Shown: positions 26,143 to 34,840, numbered from the stretch's first letter. The stretch is DNA of 64,000 nt from Flavobacterium sp. JAS (GCF_020991455.1 NZ_JAJMOX010000005.1:62001-126000); one strand, 5' to 3'. Program-made: numbers and translations. The notes: generated by a model from the sequence alone, not told the origin.

Positions 26143-26676
26143 TTAATCAACCAGTTTATTCGCGTACATTTTTTTTAATTTCTGCACTTTTGGATCTATT
26201 ACAATCTGGCAATAACGAGCTTCCTGATTGTTATTGTAATAATTTTGATGATCTTCTTCGGCTTCGTAAAACACCTCAAAAGCAACCAACTTAGTTACAA
26301 TTGGATCTTCATAAAAAGGTTTAACTTCTTCAAAAGCCTGCTCTGCAATTGCTTTTTGTTCTTCGTCATGATACAAAACAATAGAACGGTATTGTGTACC
26401 TACGTCTGCACCCTGACGATTTAGAGTTGTTGGATCGTGACTTGTCATGAAAATAAAAATTAAGTCATGATATGAAATTATGTCAGGATCAAAAGTTACT
26501 TGTATAACTTCTGCATGACCAGTTCTGCCAGTGCAAACTTCACGATACGGGGGATTTTTAATAAATCCGCCTGAATATCCTGATTTTAAAGATTTTATTC
26601 CTTTTAAACGCTGAATTACAGCTTCTATACACCAAAAACATCCACCACCAAAAGTAGCTACTGATAAATTTCCCAT
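26143..26676 (-). CDS. msrA: Peptide methionine-S-sulfoxide reductase
   Basis: 177 residues. The MsrA signature GGGCFWCIE is at the N-terminus with catalytic Cys13, followed by GYSGG and GRTGHAEVIQV, and the EEDHQNYY segment near the end. MsrA repairs oxidised methionine S-sulfoxide in proteins using thioredoxin. No signal peptide, so it acts in the cytoplasm. A second cysteine near YCQIVIDP may be the resolving one. The position next to selO, itself an oxidative-stress protein, may be meaningful. Confidence 0.96.
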   Translation of the reverse strand: MGNLSVATFGGGCFWCIEAVIQRLKGIKSLKSGYSGGFIKNPPYREVCTGRTGHAEVIQVTFDPDIISYHDLIFIFMTSHDPTTLNRQGADVGTQYRSIVLYHDEEQKAIAEQAFEEVKPFYEDPIVTKLVAFEVFYEAEEDHQNYYNNNQEARYCQIVIDPKVQKLKKMYANKLVD

Positions 26677-26828
26677 AAATGTTATAGTTAAAGTTTTACA
26701 TGCCCTATTAATCCGATAGAATATTATGATAATTTATTCAAAAAAAGACTATTTAATTAAAGATACTAAAAGGTTATTTAATGTTTGAAGTTTACAATTG
26801 ATAAATTCGCAATTCTATAAAAAAGCAA

Positions 26829-26836
26829 TATATTTG
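26829..26836 (+). promoter_or_regulatory. -7 element before the class V aminotransferase gene
   Basis: TATATTTG matches TAnnTTTG exactly and lies 22 bases before ATG 26858. An in-frame TTG at 26798 is upstream of it and so cannot be the start. Confidence 0.45.
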
Positions 26837-26857
26837 CAATCAAACTCAGGCACACTA

Positions 26858-28345
26858 ATGAATAGCAAAAATAATACCATCACTTTAGAGACCTATTTTC
26901 AGGATTTTAGACAGCATATTGTTGGGGTTAATCAGGAATTTACCTCTCCTTATGGCACAAAAAAGATTGTTTACACGGATTGGACTGCCAGCGGACGCTT
27001 GTATCGACCTATTGAAGAGAAACTTCTGAATGAATTTGGCCCTTTTGTCGCCAATACTCACACAGAAACTACTGTGTCAGGTACTGCCATGACAAAAGCT
27101 TATCATCATGCAAGAAACATTATTAAACGTCACACAAATGCGAGTAATGATGATGTTTTGATTACTGATGGTACTGGAATGACAGGTGTTATCAATAAAT
27201 TTCAACGCATTTTAGGTCTAAAAATCCCGGAAAACTTAAAGGATTGTACGATAGTTCCTGCTGAAAAACGCCCTGTTGTTTTTATCTCTCACATGGAGCA
27301 TCATTCTAATCAAACCTCATGGTTAGAGACTATTGCAGATGTTGAGATTATTCCGTCTTGTGAAAAAGGGCTTTTTTGCTTAGATAATCTGGCTTTATTA
27401 TTAGAAAAATATGCTGATAGAACGATAAAAATTGCTTCTATCACTTCATGTTCAAATGTTACTGGTTTAAAAACTCCGTTTCACGAAGCCGCAAAAATAA
27501 TGCACCAGCATAATGGAGTTTGCTTTGTAGATTTTGCCTGTTCTGGACCTTATGTAGAAATCGACATGCATCCTGCAGATCCTGAAGCTTACTTAGATGC
27601 CATTTTCTTTTCTCCTCATAAATTTCTAGGTGGTCCCGGAACTTCGGGAGTTTTGATTTTTAATAAAAAATTGTACAATAACATGATTCCTGATTGTCCT
27701 GGCGGAGGAACGGTAAGCTGGACAAATCCTTGGGGTGAACACAAATATGTTGATAATATTGAGGATCGTGAAGATGGCGGAACTCCAGGTTTCCTTCAAG
27801 TGATTAAAACCGCTTTGGCGATTGAGCTTAAAGAAGAAATGGGAATTGAAAACATCTTACAGCGTGAACATGAGATTGTTGATTTTGTTTTTAACGAATT
27901 AGATCCTGTTTCGAATATTAAAATTCTTGCCGGACAACATAAAAATCGTCTAGGTGTAATTTCTTTCTTTATTGAAGATCTTCATTTTAATTTAGGTGTG
28001 AAATTATTGAATGATAAATTCGGAATTCAAACCAGAGGTGGATGCAGCTGCGCGGGAACTTACGGACACTTTTTGCTACACGTAGATCAGGAAACTTCGA
28101 ATAAATTGGTCAATGAAATTACGATTGGTGATTTAATCAAAAAACCGGGATGGATTAGAATGTCTATTCACCCAACTACTACTGATAAAGAAATTGCTTT
28201 TGTTTGCGAAAGCATTAAAGATTTAGCTCAAAACCACAAATCGTGGGCTTTGGACTATTCTTATAATAAAAATACAAACGAATTTATTCATAAAAATGCT
28301 AATTCATTTGAAGATGAATTGGTTGCTGGCTGGTTTAAGTCATAA
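26858..28345 (+). CDS. Class V aminotransferase / cysteine desulfurase-like protein
   Basis: 495 residues of the PLP-dependent class V fold. The Schiff-base lysine is Lys255 in FFSPHKFLGG, and the PLP-contacting segments FISHMEHHSN and VDFACSGPYV are intact. The late RGGCSCAGTYGH contains the loop cysteine that carries persulfide in IscS/SufS-type enzymes. The family is broad: desulfurase, selenocysteine lyase and other C-S lyases are all possible, and no Fe-S assembly genes are nearby. The start is chosen from the promoter position. Confidence 0.82.
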   Translation: MNSKNNTITLETYFQDFRQHIVGVNQEFTSPYGTKKIVYTDWTASGRLYRPIEEKLLNEFGPFVANTHTETTVSGTAMTKAYHHARNIIKRHTNASNDDVLITDGTGMTGVINKFQRILGLKIPENLKDCTIVPAEKRPVVFISHMEHHSNQTSWLETIADVEIIPSCEKGLFCLDNLALLLEKYADRTIKIASITSCSNVTGLKTPFHEAAKIMHQHNGVCFVDFACSGPYVEIDMHPADPEAYLDAIFFSPHKFLGGPGTSGVLIFNKKLYNNMIPDCPGGGTVSWTNPWGEHKYVDNIEDREDGGTPGFLQVIKTALAIELKEEMGIENILQREHEIVDFVFNELDPVSNIKILAGQHKNRLGVISFFIEDLHFNLGVKLLNDKFGIQTRGGCSCAGTYGHFLLHVDQETSNKLVNEITIGDLIKKPGWIRMSIHPTTTDKEIAFVCESIKDLAQNHKSWALDYSYNKNTNEFIHKNANSFEDELVAGWFKS

Positions 28346-28366
28346 AAATTAACAACAAAATATAGT

Positions 28367-28407
28367 ATTGAACCCGACTGTTTTTTTAAAACCTGTCGGG
28401 TTTGTTA
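28367..28407 (+). terminator. Terminator with AACCCGAC arms
   Basis: Stem AACCCGAC / GTCGGGTT with a T-rich 15-base loop. The motif CCTGTCGGGTTTG recurs at about 28539 and again at 30569-30602, so it is a reused terminator-type sequence. Confidence 0.6.
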
Positions 28408-28603
28408 TTTAATTAACCGCAAAGTCTACAAAGTTTTTTCGCAGAGGAAGATAAGTTTATTATGTTTACTATGTCTTTTTAAGGACGCAAAGCTTTGTCA
28501 TGAAAGTAGATTTGTAAGCCCCGAAACCTTGAAATTAAACCTGTCGGGTTTGTTGTTTTATAGTTTTTTTTCTAACCTTTGTTAAAATTAACAATACAAT
28601 AAA

Positions 28604-29464
28604 ATGATAATCTTTAAGGATTTTGAATCATTTAACGAATACGTTGGATTAAAAAAGCCAATCGATAATGATATCGATATTGGTTATTATGATTCTGCAA
28701 ATATGCGTTCGCAATCTGAGCCTGTGAAGGCTGATTTTTATCGTATTTCTATAAAAATTGATTATACAGATAAAACATTAGAAGTTCCAAAACCGATAAC
28801 AGCAATATTTTTTAGCAGTCCTGAAATGGTGAACGGATGGAATGTTGAACCAAATTATACTGGAATGTATGTGCAGCTTTCTAAAAAAATCATTGAAGAA
28901 AATAGGTTTTTATTCAAAACGTATCTTGATTATGGACAACATGAAGCTTTATATTTAACTGAAAGTGAGGTACAGGAAATACAAACACTATTTGGTTTGA
29001 TGTACAAGTACTATAAAAGTGAAAAACAAGATTTTGGTGTACTACTTTCTTATATTAATGTATTGATTTCGGTAGTTGAAGCTTTTTATAATAGACAATT
29101 TTCTACAAATCCAAAACAATACAATCGTATTGTAACCGATTTTCAGCAAAATTTAAAAGATTATTACAATCAACCGATTAAGCAACTTCCAAATGTTCAG
29201 TATTTTGCCGATCAGTTGGGTTTGACGCCAAATTATTTGGGTGATATTATTAAACATTTTACGAATAAATCTGCCCTTGAGAATATTCATGAATTTGTAA
29301 TAAAAAAAGCAAAGGAGTTATTGGAAAAAAATAATGCAATGAATAATACTCAAGTGGCTTATGAATTGGGTTTTGAGTATCCCAATTATTTTTCTAAGTT
29401 TTTCAAGAAACAAGTCAACTTAACTCCTAAAGAATATCGGGAACAAATAAAAACTAATAATTAA
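28604..29464 (+). CDS. AraC-family transcriptional regulator
   Basis: 286 residues: an N-terminal sensing domain of about 180 residues and a C-terminal double helix-turn-helix (about 195-284), with VQYFADQLGLTPNYLGDII and a second helix pair AYELGFEYPNYFSKFFKK. Regulators of this size usually sense a small molecule through the N-terminal domain. It precedes the MdaB-like gene by 278 bases with a large inverted repeat between, and probably controls that gene, as AraC/quinone-reductase pairs often do. The effector is unknown. Confidence 0.9.
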   Translation: MIIFKDFESFNEYVGLKKPIDNDIDIGYYDSANMRSQSEPVKADFYRISIKIDYTDKTLEVPKPITAIFFSSPEMVNGWNVEPNYTGMYVQLSKKIIEENRFLFKTYLDYGQHEALYLTESEVQEIQTLFGLMYKYYKSEKQDFGVLLSYINVLISVVEAFYNRQFSTNPKQYNRIVTDFQQNLKDYYNQPIKQLPNVQYFADQLGLTPNYLGDIIKHFTNKSALENIHEFVIKKAKELLEKNNAMNNTQVAYELGFEYPNYFSKFFKKQVNLTPKEYREQIKTNN

Positions 29465-29491
29465 TACTAACCCTGTTGGGTGTAATTAGTT

Positions 29492-29633
29492 TTAACACAT
29501 AGAAGCATAGATTCTACACGCTCAAAAAAGACGTGTCACTTCTTTAAAAGACACAGAGTCCAGCTATGTGCAAGAAAGATATTTCTTTTTATTCTCTTTT
29601 TACAGATCCTAAATCTATGTTTCTATGTGTTAA
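29492..29633. repeat. 22-base inverted repeat with 98-base spacer
   Basis: Left arm TTAACACATAGAAGCATAG plus ATT at 29492-29513, right arm AATCTATGTTTCTATGTGTT plus AA at 29612-29633; they pair at 21 of 22 positions. It lies between the AraC gene and its likely target. Confidence 0.75.
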
Positions 29634-29742
29634 GAGATTTTTTTTGTTATCAGTAATTTGTCTCTTTTTTACTGGTAGTTTGTTTCTTCGTTCCTGATGA
29701 TCCATTTTTACTTTTGCTGAGTAGAAAATAGAAAATATTAAA

Positions 29743-30348
29743 ATGGAAAAACAAAAGAAAGTATTATTGATTAATACGCATTTAACTTACCCAAATTGGA
29801 CGGAAGGAAAATTAAATAACTCCTTTATTGAAATTGCTAAACAATTTTTTGAAGAGAAGAATTATGAAGTTCTCGAAACTAAGGTTGAGAATGGATACAA
29901 TCCTGATGAAGAAGTTGAAAAACATTTAAGTGCTGATATTGTTATTTTGCAAACTCCGGTAAATTGGTTTGGCGCACCCTGGATTTATAAAAAGTATACG
30001 GACGAAGTTTTTAATAGCGGATTGCACAGTCAAAAGTTTCTTTCGGGAGATGGAAGATCGCGTGAAGATTCGACAAAACAATATGGAAGTGGTGGAAAAT
30101 TACATGGAAAAAAATTCATGATTTCGGCAACATGGAATGCTCCTGAAGAGGCTTTCGGAAATCCTTCTCAGCAGTTTATGCAAGGAAAAACAACCTCAGA
30201 TTTATTTTTGAATCTTTCAAGCAGTTATCGTTTTTGTGGTTTTGATATTTCACCGGATTATAATTGCTTTGATATTTTTAAAGGCGGAACTGTCGAAAAT
30301 TATCTTGAAAATTATCCTGAGCATTTAGCTGAAGTTTTTAGTTTGTAG
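29743..30348 (+). CDS. MdaB-like NADPH:quinone oxidoreductase
   Basis: 201 residues of the flavodoxin-like fold. The FMN/FAD phosphate-binding start VLLINTHLTYPNW, the QTPVNWFGAPWIYKKYTDEVF segment and the later SATWNAPEEAFG are those of MdaB (modulator of drug activity B). These enzymes reduce quinones by two electrons with NADPH, limiting semiquinone formation. Cytoplasmic. It follows an AraC-type regulator on the same strand. Confidence 0.88.
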   Translation: MEKQKKVLLINTHLTYPNWTEGKLNNSFIEIAKQFFEEKNYEVLETKVENGYNPDEEVEKHLSADIVILQTPVNWFGAPWIYKKYTDEVFNSGLHSQKFLSGDGRSREDSTKQYGSGGKLHGKKFMISATWNAPEEAFGNPSQQFMQGKTTSDLFLNLSSSYRFCGFDISPDYNCFDIFKGGTVENYLENYPEHLAEVFSL

Positions 30349-30427
30349 AGAATTAATCGCAAAGATTACAGAGTAATATTGTAAGGAACTTCAACAAAAA
30401 ATTATATTCAAATTGGCCTGCGTATTT

Positions 30428-30530
30428 TTGTCATCCCGAGGAACGAGGGATCTCCGTAAGTAGCTCGACAATCTAAAAAAAAACTTTGTGTTAGTTTCTT
30501 GCGGGGATCCCTCGTTCCTCGGGATGACAA
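30428..30530. repeat. Perfect 25-base inverted repeat with 53-base spacer
   Basis: Arms at 30428-30452 and 30506-30530, containing GTCATCCCGAGGAACGAGGG and its complement. It is more GC-rich than its surroundings, and no other copy was seen in this window. Confidence 0.9.
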
Positions 30531-30563
30531 TATTATGTTTGCTTTGTGTAAAATATGTCTTAA

Positions 30564-30606
30564 TAACAAACCCGACAGGTTTTTAGAATCTGTCGGGTTT
30601 GTTATT
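30564..30606. terminator. Bidirectional terminator with CCCGACAG arms
   Basis: Stem AACAAACCCGACAG / CTGTCGGGTTTGTT with T or A runs on both sides, between the convergent mdaB-like and SnoaL-like genes. Confidence 0.85.
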
Positions 30607-30627
30607 TTTATGAATTATAGATTTCTG

Positions 30628-30692
30628 GCCTAGCCCCGATAGAGTCGGCATCCTTTGAGAGGAACCTACAAAGATATAGGCGAAAGCAGGAC
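30628..30692 (-). repeat. Interspersed element, copy c (inverted)
   Basis: On the minus strand it reads TCCTGCTTTCGCCTATATC, then AAAGGATGCCGACTCTATC and GGGGCTAGG. Same block order as the copies at 9301 and 18015, but shorter. Confidence 0.55.
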
Positions 30693-30771
30693 TTTGGGTC
30701 TTGAGAAATCTGATTGATCTGCTCCTGAAAATTTTCTACATAATATATTTAGAATATCCAGTTTAAGAAAG

Positions 30772-31242
30772 TTATTTGGATTCCTGAAACTTTTTAAGCG
30801 ATGACAAGGCTTGTTGCTGAACTTTCTTTTGGAAGAAACCTGTCCAGCCCAATAAGTATCCGGTTGGACCAAAAGCTTGTTTTGACCATTTCCAGACATC
30901 AAAATTATCTGTATGTTTGATGATTAGCCCATCCTGAAAGGCAAATTCGGCAGCGATTCTATTAATTACTTTTCGGTTTGTTTTACTAAAATTATAAGTT
31001 GCAACCCAATTTGCAGAGCCCGAAAAATCATCGGCTTTCACATTTGAAAATTCAATTTTAATGTTGCCTTTGCTTTTTAAAATCAGCATTTCCCACATTT
31101 TAGACACTTGTTCTTCTTTTAATAAGCCAAAAGCCGGATCGATAAAGTGAATTTTTGGATGGTAGCATTCACACATTGTTTTAGCGTCGGCATATGCAAA
31201 AGCAGTATAGAATTTTGTGATTAAAGCTTCGTTGGCATTCAT
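30772..31242 (-). CDS. SnoaL/NTF2-like protein
   Basis: 156 residues with the NTF2-like cone fold pattern: an N-terminal helix (EALITKFYTAFAYADAKTM), the YHPKIHFIDPAFG strand, and late strands WVATYNFSKTNRKV and RIAAEFAFQDGLI. Members of this group are small enzymes or ligand-binding proteins of varied function. It has a C-terminal helical extension with basic residues. Same strand as the exported-protein group upstream, 47 bases after it, so it may share its transcript. Confidence 0.82.
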   Translation of the reverse strand: MNANEALITKFYTAFAYADAKTMCECYHPKIHFIDPAFGLLKEEQVSKMWEMLILKSKGNIKIEFSNVKADDFSGSANWVATYNFSKTNRKVINRIAAEFAFQDGLIIKHTDNFDVWKWSKQAFGPTGYLLGWTGFFQKKVQQQALSSLKKFQESK

Positions 31243-31289
31243 AGGAAAAAAATTAGAATATAAATATAAGATTTATTTTATTAAATGTT

Positions 31290-31817
31290 CTACTTTAAAA
31301 TACTAATTTCTTTTGCTGTATCATACGATTTTTTTGATTTGTCGTATGCAGTAGAAAAATAATTCATTTTATTAATTGCCGTAAAATATCCGGTTTGATT
31401 CCCAAAGGTGTTTGAACCTCCCGAAATGATAAATCGAATGGCATAAATGTCTGTTTTTCTAAGTTTTGCAAATTCGGCAGGAGTGAAGTAATAGTAAGCC
31501 GAGGTCTTGCCATCAGTAGATTCTTTGACATTTTTATCTACGCATGGAATTACGTCTCCGTTGGCTAAGTCTACATATACACCGCCGGCAATTCTGGCTT
31601 TGTCATTAGCAGTTGCAACAGTTAACTTTAAGATTCCGCCTTTATCTGTTTTTGCAACCTGAACATTTGCCTCACCTGTAAAGGCATATTTTTCGCAAAT
31701 GAAAGTATAATTTTGTGTTGCCTCAAAAGGTTTTGAGTCTTTTACACTCATGTTATTCTGAGCATTGGCAAAAGTAGAAATTAGCAATAATACAAATAGC
31801 GGTAATCTTAAATTCAT
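31290..31817 (-). CDS. Exported protein of unknown function
   Basis: 175 residues with a clear signal peptide (about 1-19, ANA-QNN). The mature part is beta-rich and contains ATQNYTFICEKYAFTGEAN and FTPAEFAKLRKTDIYAIRF segments that I do not match to a named family. Two cysteines could form a disulfide. It is spaced 9 bases after the lipoprotein gene, so part of the same operon. Probably periplasmic or outer-membrane associated. Confidence 0.75.
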   Translation of the reverse strand: MNLRLPLFVLLLISTFANAQNNMSVKDSKPFEATQNYTFICEKYAFTGEANVQVAKTDKGGILKLTVATANDKARIAGGVYVDLANGDVIPCVDKNVKESTDGKTSAYYYFTPAEFAKLRKTDIYAIRFIISGGSNTFGNQTGYFTAINKMNYFSTAYDKSKKSYDTAKEISILK

Positions 31818-31826
31818 AGTTTTAGT

Positions 31827-32303
31827 TTATTGATCTGTTATTTTTGAATCAAATTTTTCATCCCAATCCATTGATTTTATTGCCGAAATTAGATTGTCTT
31901 CGTTTACAAAAATGCGCAACTCCTTATTGGCCACTTTTTTAGAATATAAAGCATGATAGCGATATATTACTTCTTGCTTGGTTTTGTAAACGCCATCTAA
32001 TTTCAAATCAATAAAACTTCCGTAATATTGTCTAAATCTCAAACAAGTTTTAGTCAATCGTTCTTCAGTCGTGTTTTCTCTAACAGACTGTGTTACTTCG
32101 GTTTCATTAAATGGTTTAAATTTTGAGGTATTGCAAGTTTCTAAAACTCTTTTGCCTAATTCGTAGGCTTTTTTCTGCTGACTCGCATTAATTTCGGCAC
32201 TGGAAACTTTCTTTACTTTTAAATCTTCTGTATCTCTGGTAATGGTTTTAGATTTACATCCAATTAATAACAACAAACATATAATCAATCCTGCTTTCTT
32301 CAT
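31827..32303 (-). CDS. Small lipoprotein of unknown function
   Basis: 158 residues. The signal peptide ends LLIGC with lipidated Cys16, followed by KSKTITRD. The mature region is charged and carries two cysteines (ETCNTSKF and KTCLRFRQYYG) and a YRYHALYSKK segment; it looks like a small alpha/beta domain of the NTF2-like kind, but this is a guess. Six bases separate it from the M23 peptidase gene upstream, so the two are co-transcribed. Confidence 0.75.
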   Translation of the reverse strand: MKKAGLIICLLLLIGCKSKTITRDTEDLKVKKVSSAEINASQQKKAYELGKRVLETCNTSKFKPFNETEVTQSVRENTTEERLTKTCLRFRQYYGSFIDLKLDGVYKTKQEVIYRYHALYSKKVANKELRIFVNEDNLISAIKSMDWDEKFDSKITDQ

Positions 32304-32309
32304 AACTAT

Positions 32310-32987
32310 TTAAGTTATTTTTAATAATAAGTTAGGGTCGGGACAGTTTTCTATATAAAAGTTAAGGTCATTTGTGTTGCAAACTCCGGGATAATCTCCC
32401 CAGTATTCTTCAATATTTTGTATAATTTGAAAATGTACATGAGGTGCGTAATCTCCGTTAACGTCTGAATTTCCTAAAGCAGCAATTTTTTCGCCTTTTT
32501 TAAATAATGTCCCAACGGTGAGGTTCTCTATGCTTTCTAACGATAAATGTCCGTATAAAGTATAAAATTTTTCATTTTCGACTTCATGTTCCAGAATAAT
32601 CGTTGGGCCATAATCGCCCAAACCAATATTATTTTTAAAACTATGCACTTTTCCGTCAAGCGGAGCTAACACCGCAGTATTTGCTTTTGTCCATAAATCC
32701 AGACCAATATGAATGTTTCGTTCCGGAATAGAATCGTTTTTAAAAATTGTACTTCGCTGGTACAAAGTCCGTCCTTCTATATAACCGCCAAAAGCGACTT
32801 CGGCGTTGTTTTTTTTGAGATAGTTTGAAATAAAATTCTCGAATTCAACAGCATTTTCAGGCTTGTATTGTACTAATTCGTGATTCATAACAGATAAATC
32901 CAAGGGTATGTATTTAGAAAAATCAATACTTGAATCAATTACTTTTGTAGGTGGTAAGGCTTTTAAAATAGAGGCAAGAGGTTTCAT
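32310..32987 (-). CDS. M23-family peptidase without a signal peptide
   Basis: 225 residues. The LytM/M23 zinc motif is present: HIGLD (His and Asp ligands) and, further on, HVHFQ (catalytic His and ligand His), with the intervening VLAPLDGKVHSF, YGHLS and GEKIAALGNSD. M23 enzymes cut peptidoglycan cross-bridges or act as scaffolds. There is no signal peptide, unusual for a cell-wall hydrolase, so export or a different substrate is open. Eleven bases after the spermidine-synthase-like gene, in the same operon. Confidence 0.88.
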   Translation of the reverse strand: MKPLASILKALPPTKVIDSSIDFSKYIPLDLSVMNHELVQYKPENAVEFENFISNYLKKNNAEVAFGGYIEGRTLYQRSTIFKNDSIPERNIHIGLDLWTKANTAVLAPLDGKVHSFKNNIGLGDYGPTIILEHEVENEKFYTLYGHLSLESIENLTVGTLFKKGEKIAALGNSDVNGDYAPHVHFQIIQNIEEYWGDYPGVCNTNDLNFYIENCPDPNLLLKIT

Positions 32988-32998
32988 AAAATTTAGAT

Positions 32999-33664
32999 TT
33001 AGGCGACTTTTTCAATAATTATTAATTCGTTATGAACTTCTATGCGGGGCAGCATTTTTGAAGTAAATAACTTGGGGTTAATTTCGGCAATGTATTTTTT
33101 GTTTCGAACATTATGAGCTTCATCCAGAATCATTGTATTGAATAAAACAAAGCCCTGATCCTTAAGAAGCGAACAAACGCGATCGCTAAAAAATTTCTCA
33201 AACAAAAAGTTAGGCATGTGAATGTCTTCAAAAATATCAATGATAATCAAATCGTATTTTTCTTTTGTTTTTAAAACAAACTCAAAAGCATCATCAATAA
33301 TAACGTTCAGCTGTTTTATCTGATTCAGGTTAAAATACTCATTTGCAATTTGAATCATATCTGAGTCAATTTCAACACCGGTAATTTTACCTTTATATTC
33401 AATTTCGTTAACTAATGTTTTTATCACGCTTCCTCCGGCAACACCTAGTAATAAAACGTGATCCATTTCAAGAATTGCTTTGTATCCAATATTTCTAAGT
33501 CCATACCTTAATATACGTTGCAAACTTCCGTAAGAGTAATTGGTGTTTTCAGAATCTAAAACTAACTCACCATTAGCCCATGTAACTTCGATTATTTTGC
33601 TTCTGGCTGATTTTTTTTTGAATATCTTGATTGGAATTAGATAACTGAATAACTTTTGAATCAT
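32999..33664 (-). CDS. Spermidine-synthase-like methyltransferase-fold protein
   Basis: 221 residues with a Rossmann fold of the spermidine synthase type: VLLLGVAGGSVIKTL (motif I, about 70-84), GVEIDSDMIQIA (acidic motif II) and DLIIIDIFEDIHMPNF. It lacks the full aminopropyltransferase N-terminal domain and active-site set, so synthesis of spermidine is not assured; many such short proteins are annotated only as spermidine-synthase-like. It is the first gene of the minus-strand group and divergent from the acyltransferase gene. Confidence 0.78.
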   Translation of the reverse strand: MIQKLFSYLIPIKIFKKKSARSKIIEVTWANGELVLDSENTNYSYGSLQRILRYGLRNIGYKAILEMDHVLLLGVAGGSVIKTLVNEIEYKGKITGVEIDSDMIQIANEYFNLNQIKQLNVIIDDAFEFVLKTKEKYDLIIIDIFEDIHMPNFLFEKFFSDRVCSLLKDQGFVLFNTMILDEAHNVRNKKYIAEINPKLFTSKMLPRIEVHNELIIIEKVA

Positions 33665-33728
33665 TTTATAAGCTTTTACTCAAAATTACCACTTTAAATC
33701 TTTTATTTTGCATGAAAAATAAATTTTA

Positions 33729-34280
33729 ATGAAAAAACAATTATATAAATTCATCTTTTTAAAACTAATGGGCTGGAAGGTTGTTGGGCTTGAAAATGCT
33801 GAAGTAAAAAAATGTGTACTGATGGTTATGCCGCATACAAGTAATCATGATTTTTACTTAGGAATTTTTACCCGCGGAATCTCCGGATTGCAAATGAATT
33901 GGGTTGGAAAGAAGGAATTATTTAAGTTTCCTTTTGGATATTATTTTAGAAGCGCAGGCGGTGAACCACTTGATCGCTCGGGCGGTTTAAATAAAGTCGA
34001 TTCGATTGCTGCAATTTTTGAACGTAAAGAAATTTTTAGACTAGCAGTTGCTCCAGAAGGAACTCGCAAAAAAGTAAAAGAAATAAGAACCGGTTTTTAT
34101 TATATAGCACTCAAAGCAAATGTGCCAATTGTTCCCGTTGCATTTGATTGGGGTAAAAAAGAAGTTAATTTAGGAAAGCCCGTTTTCCTGACTGGAGATT
34201 ACGAAGCCGACTTACAAGTTTTAAAAAAGCATTATGATGGAGTTATTGGTAAAATTCCTCAAAACGGATTTCAACTCTAA
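33729..34280 (+). CDS. Lysophospholipid acyltransferase (PlsC-like)
   Basis: 183 residues with the HX4D catalytic motif (His36 to Asp41 in PHTSNHDFYLG) and the APEGTR motif (about 112-117) of glycerolipid acyltransferases, followed by ANVPIVPVAFDW. It transfers an acyl chain to a lysolipid at the inner membrane face. It is shorter than E. coli PlsC; similar short forms in Bacteroidota acylate various lipids, so the exact acceptor is open. No neighbour on the same strand. Confidence 0.88.
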   Translation: MKKQLYKFIFLKLMGWKVVGLENAEVKKCVLMVMPHTSNHDFYLGIFTRGISGLQMNWVGKKELFKFPFGYYFRSAGGEPLDRSGGLNKVDSIAAIFERKEIFRLAVAPEGTRKKVKEIRTGFYYIALKANVPIVPVAFDWGKKEVNLGKPVFLTGDYEADLQVLKKHYDGVIGKIPQNGFQL

Positions 34281-34363
34281 ATTTTCGATATTTTTTTGAT
34301 TGCGTGAGAATCGCTTAAATCAAAAATATTTTGAAAAAATTTCAAATACACGATTTTTATAAT

Positions 34364-34840
34364 TTATGGGACATAGGACTTAAATGTCCCATTTTTGTAA
34401 AAAATAACTATTTTCTCAATTTCACTTTCTTCAGATCTCAAATTTTGATTTTTTACTTCCAGAGAATATCTTGGTTGTGATTTTTCATCTTCCTTATTAT
34501 TTATTTGAGAAAACAAATCTCCTGCCATAAAATTTTCATTTGATGAAGTAGGAGCATGCAGATTTTCAATTTCTGGAGTTTCATAGTTTTTTACATTACT
34601 GCTTTCTTCTTCGCTTTTAGGAAAATTTCCTTTTCCATTCAAAATCCAATAGAGATCAACATCTGGAAAAACATCCAGAATTTTAAGTACAAAATCTAAG
34701 CTTGGTTTGTTTCTGCCCGAAAGTAGGTGAGACATACTAGAGCGTTGTACGCCAATTCTATCTGCAAAAGAAGAAGCATTCAAGCCATAATAATCCAATA
34801 TAATTTCTAGCCTTTTTACAAAATCATCGATGTTTACCAT
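34364..34840 (-). CDS. XRE-family regulator, probably autoregulated
   Basis: 158 residues. The N-terminal helix-turn-helix domain covers about 1-65 (ILDYYGLNASSFADRIGVQRS, in part, then SMSHLLSGRNKPSLDFVLKIL) as in phage-repressor-like XRE proteins. The rest is a low-complexity acidic linker followed by a short KIVIFYKNGTFKSY tail. One palindrome of the TTTACAnnTGTAAA type overlaps its start codon and others lie upstream, so it most likely represses itself and the divergent M14 gene. It has no metallopeptidase or phage genes next to it. Confidence 0.85.
   Translation of the reverse strand: MVNIDDFVKRLEIILDYYGLNASSFADRIGVQRSSMSHLLSGRNKPSLDFVLKILDVFPDVDLYWILNGKGNFPKSEEESSNVKNYETPEIENLHAPTSSNENFMAGDLFSQINNKEDEKSQPRYSLEVKNQNLRSEESEIEKIVIFYKNGTFKSYVP

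Larger units (their letters stand above)
30349..30771. other. Repeat-rich gap between convergent genes
   Basis: Contains a 25-bp inverted repeat, a CCCGACAG-type terminator and copy c of an interspersed element, each listed separately. No coding frame here is convincing. Confidence 0.7.

Noticed and set aside
30666..30902. 78-codon minus-strand frame overlapping the SnoaL-like gene
   Set aside because: Overlaps a well-supported gene in another frame and reads through an interspersed repeat.
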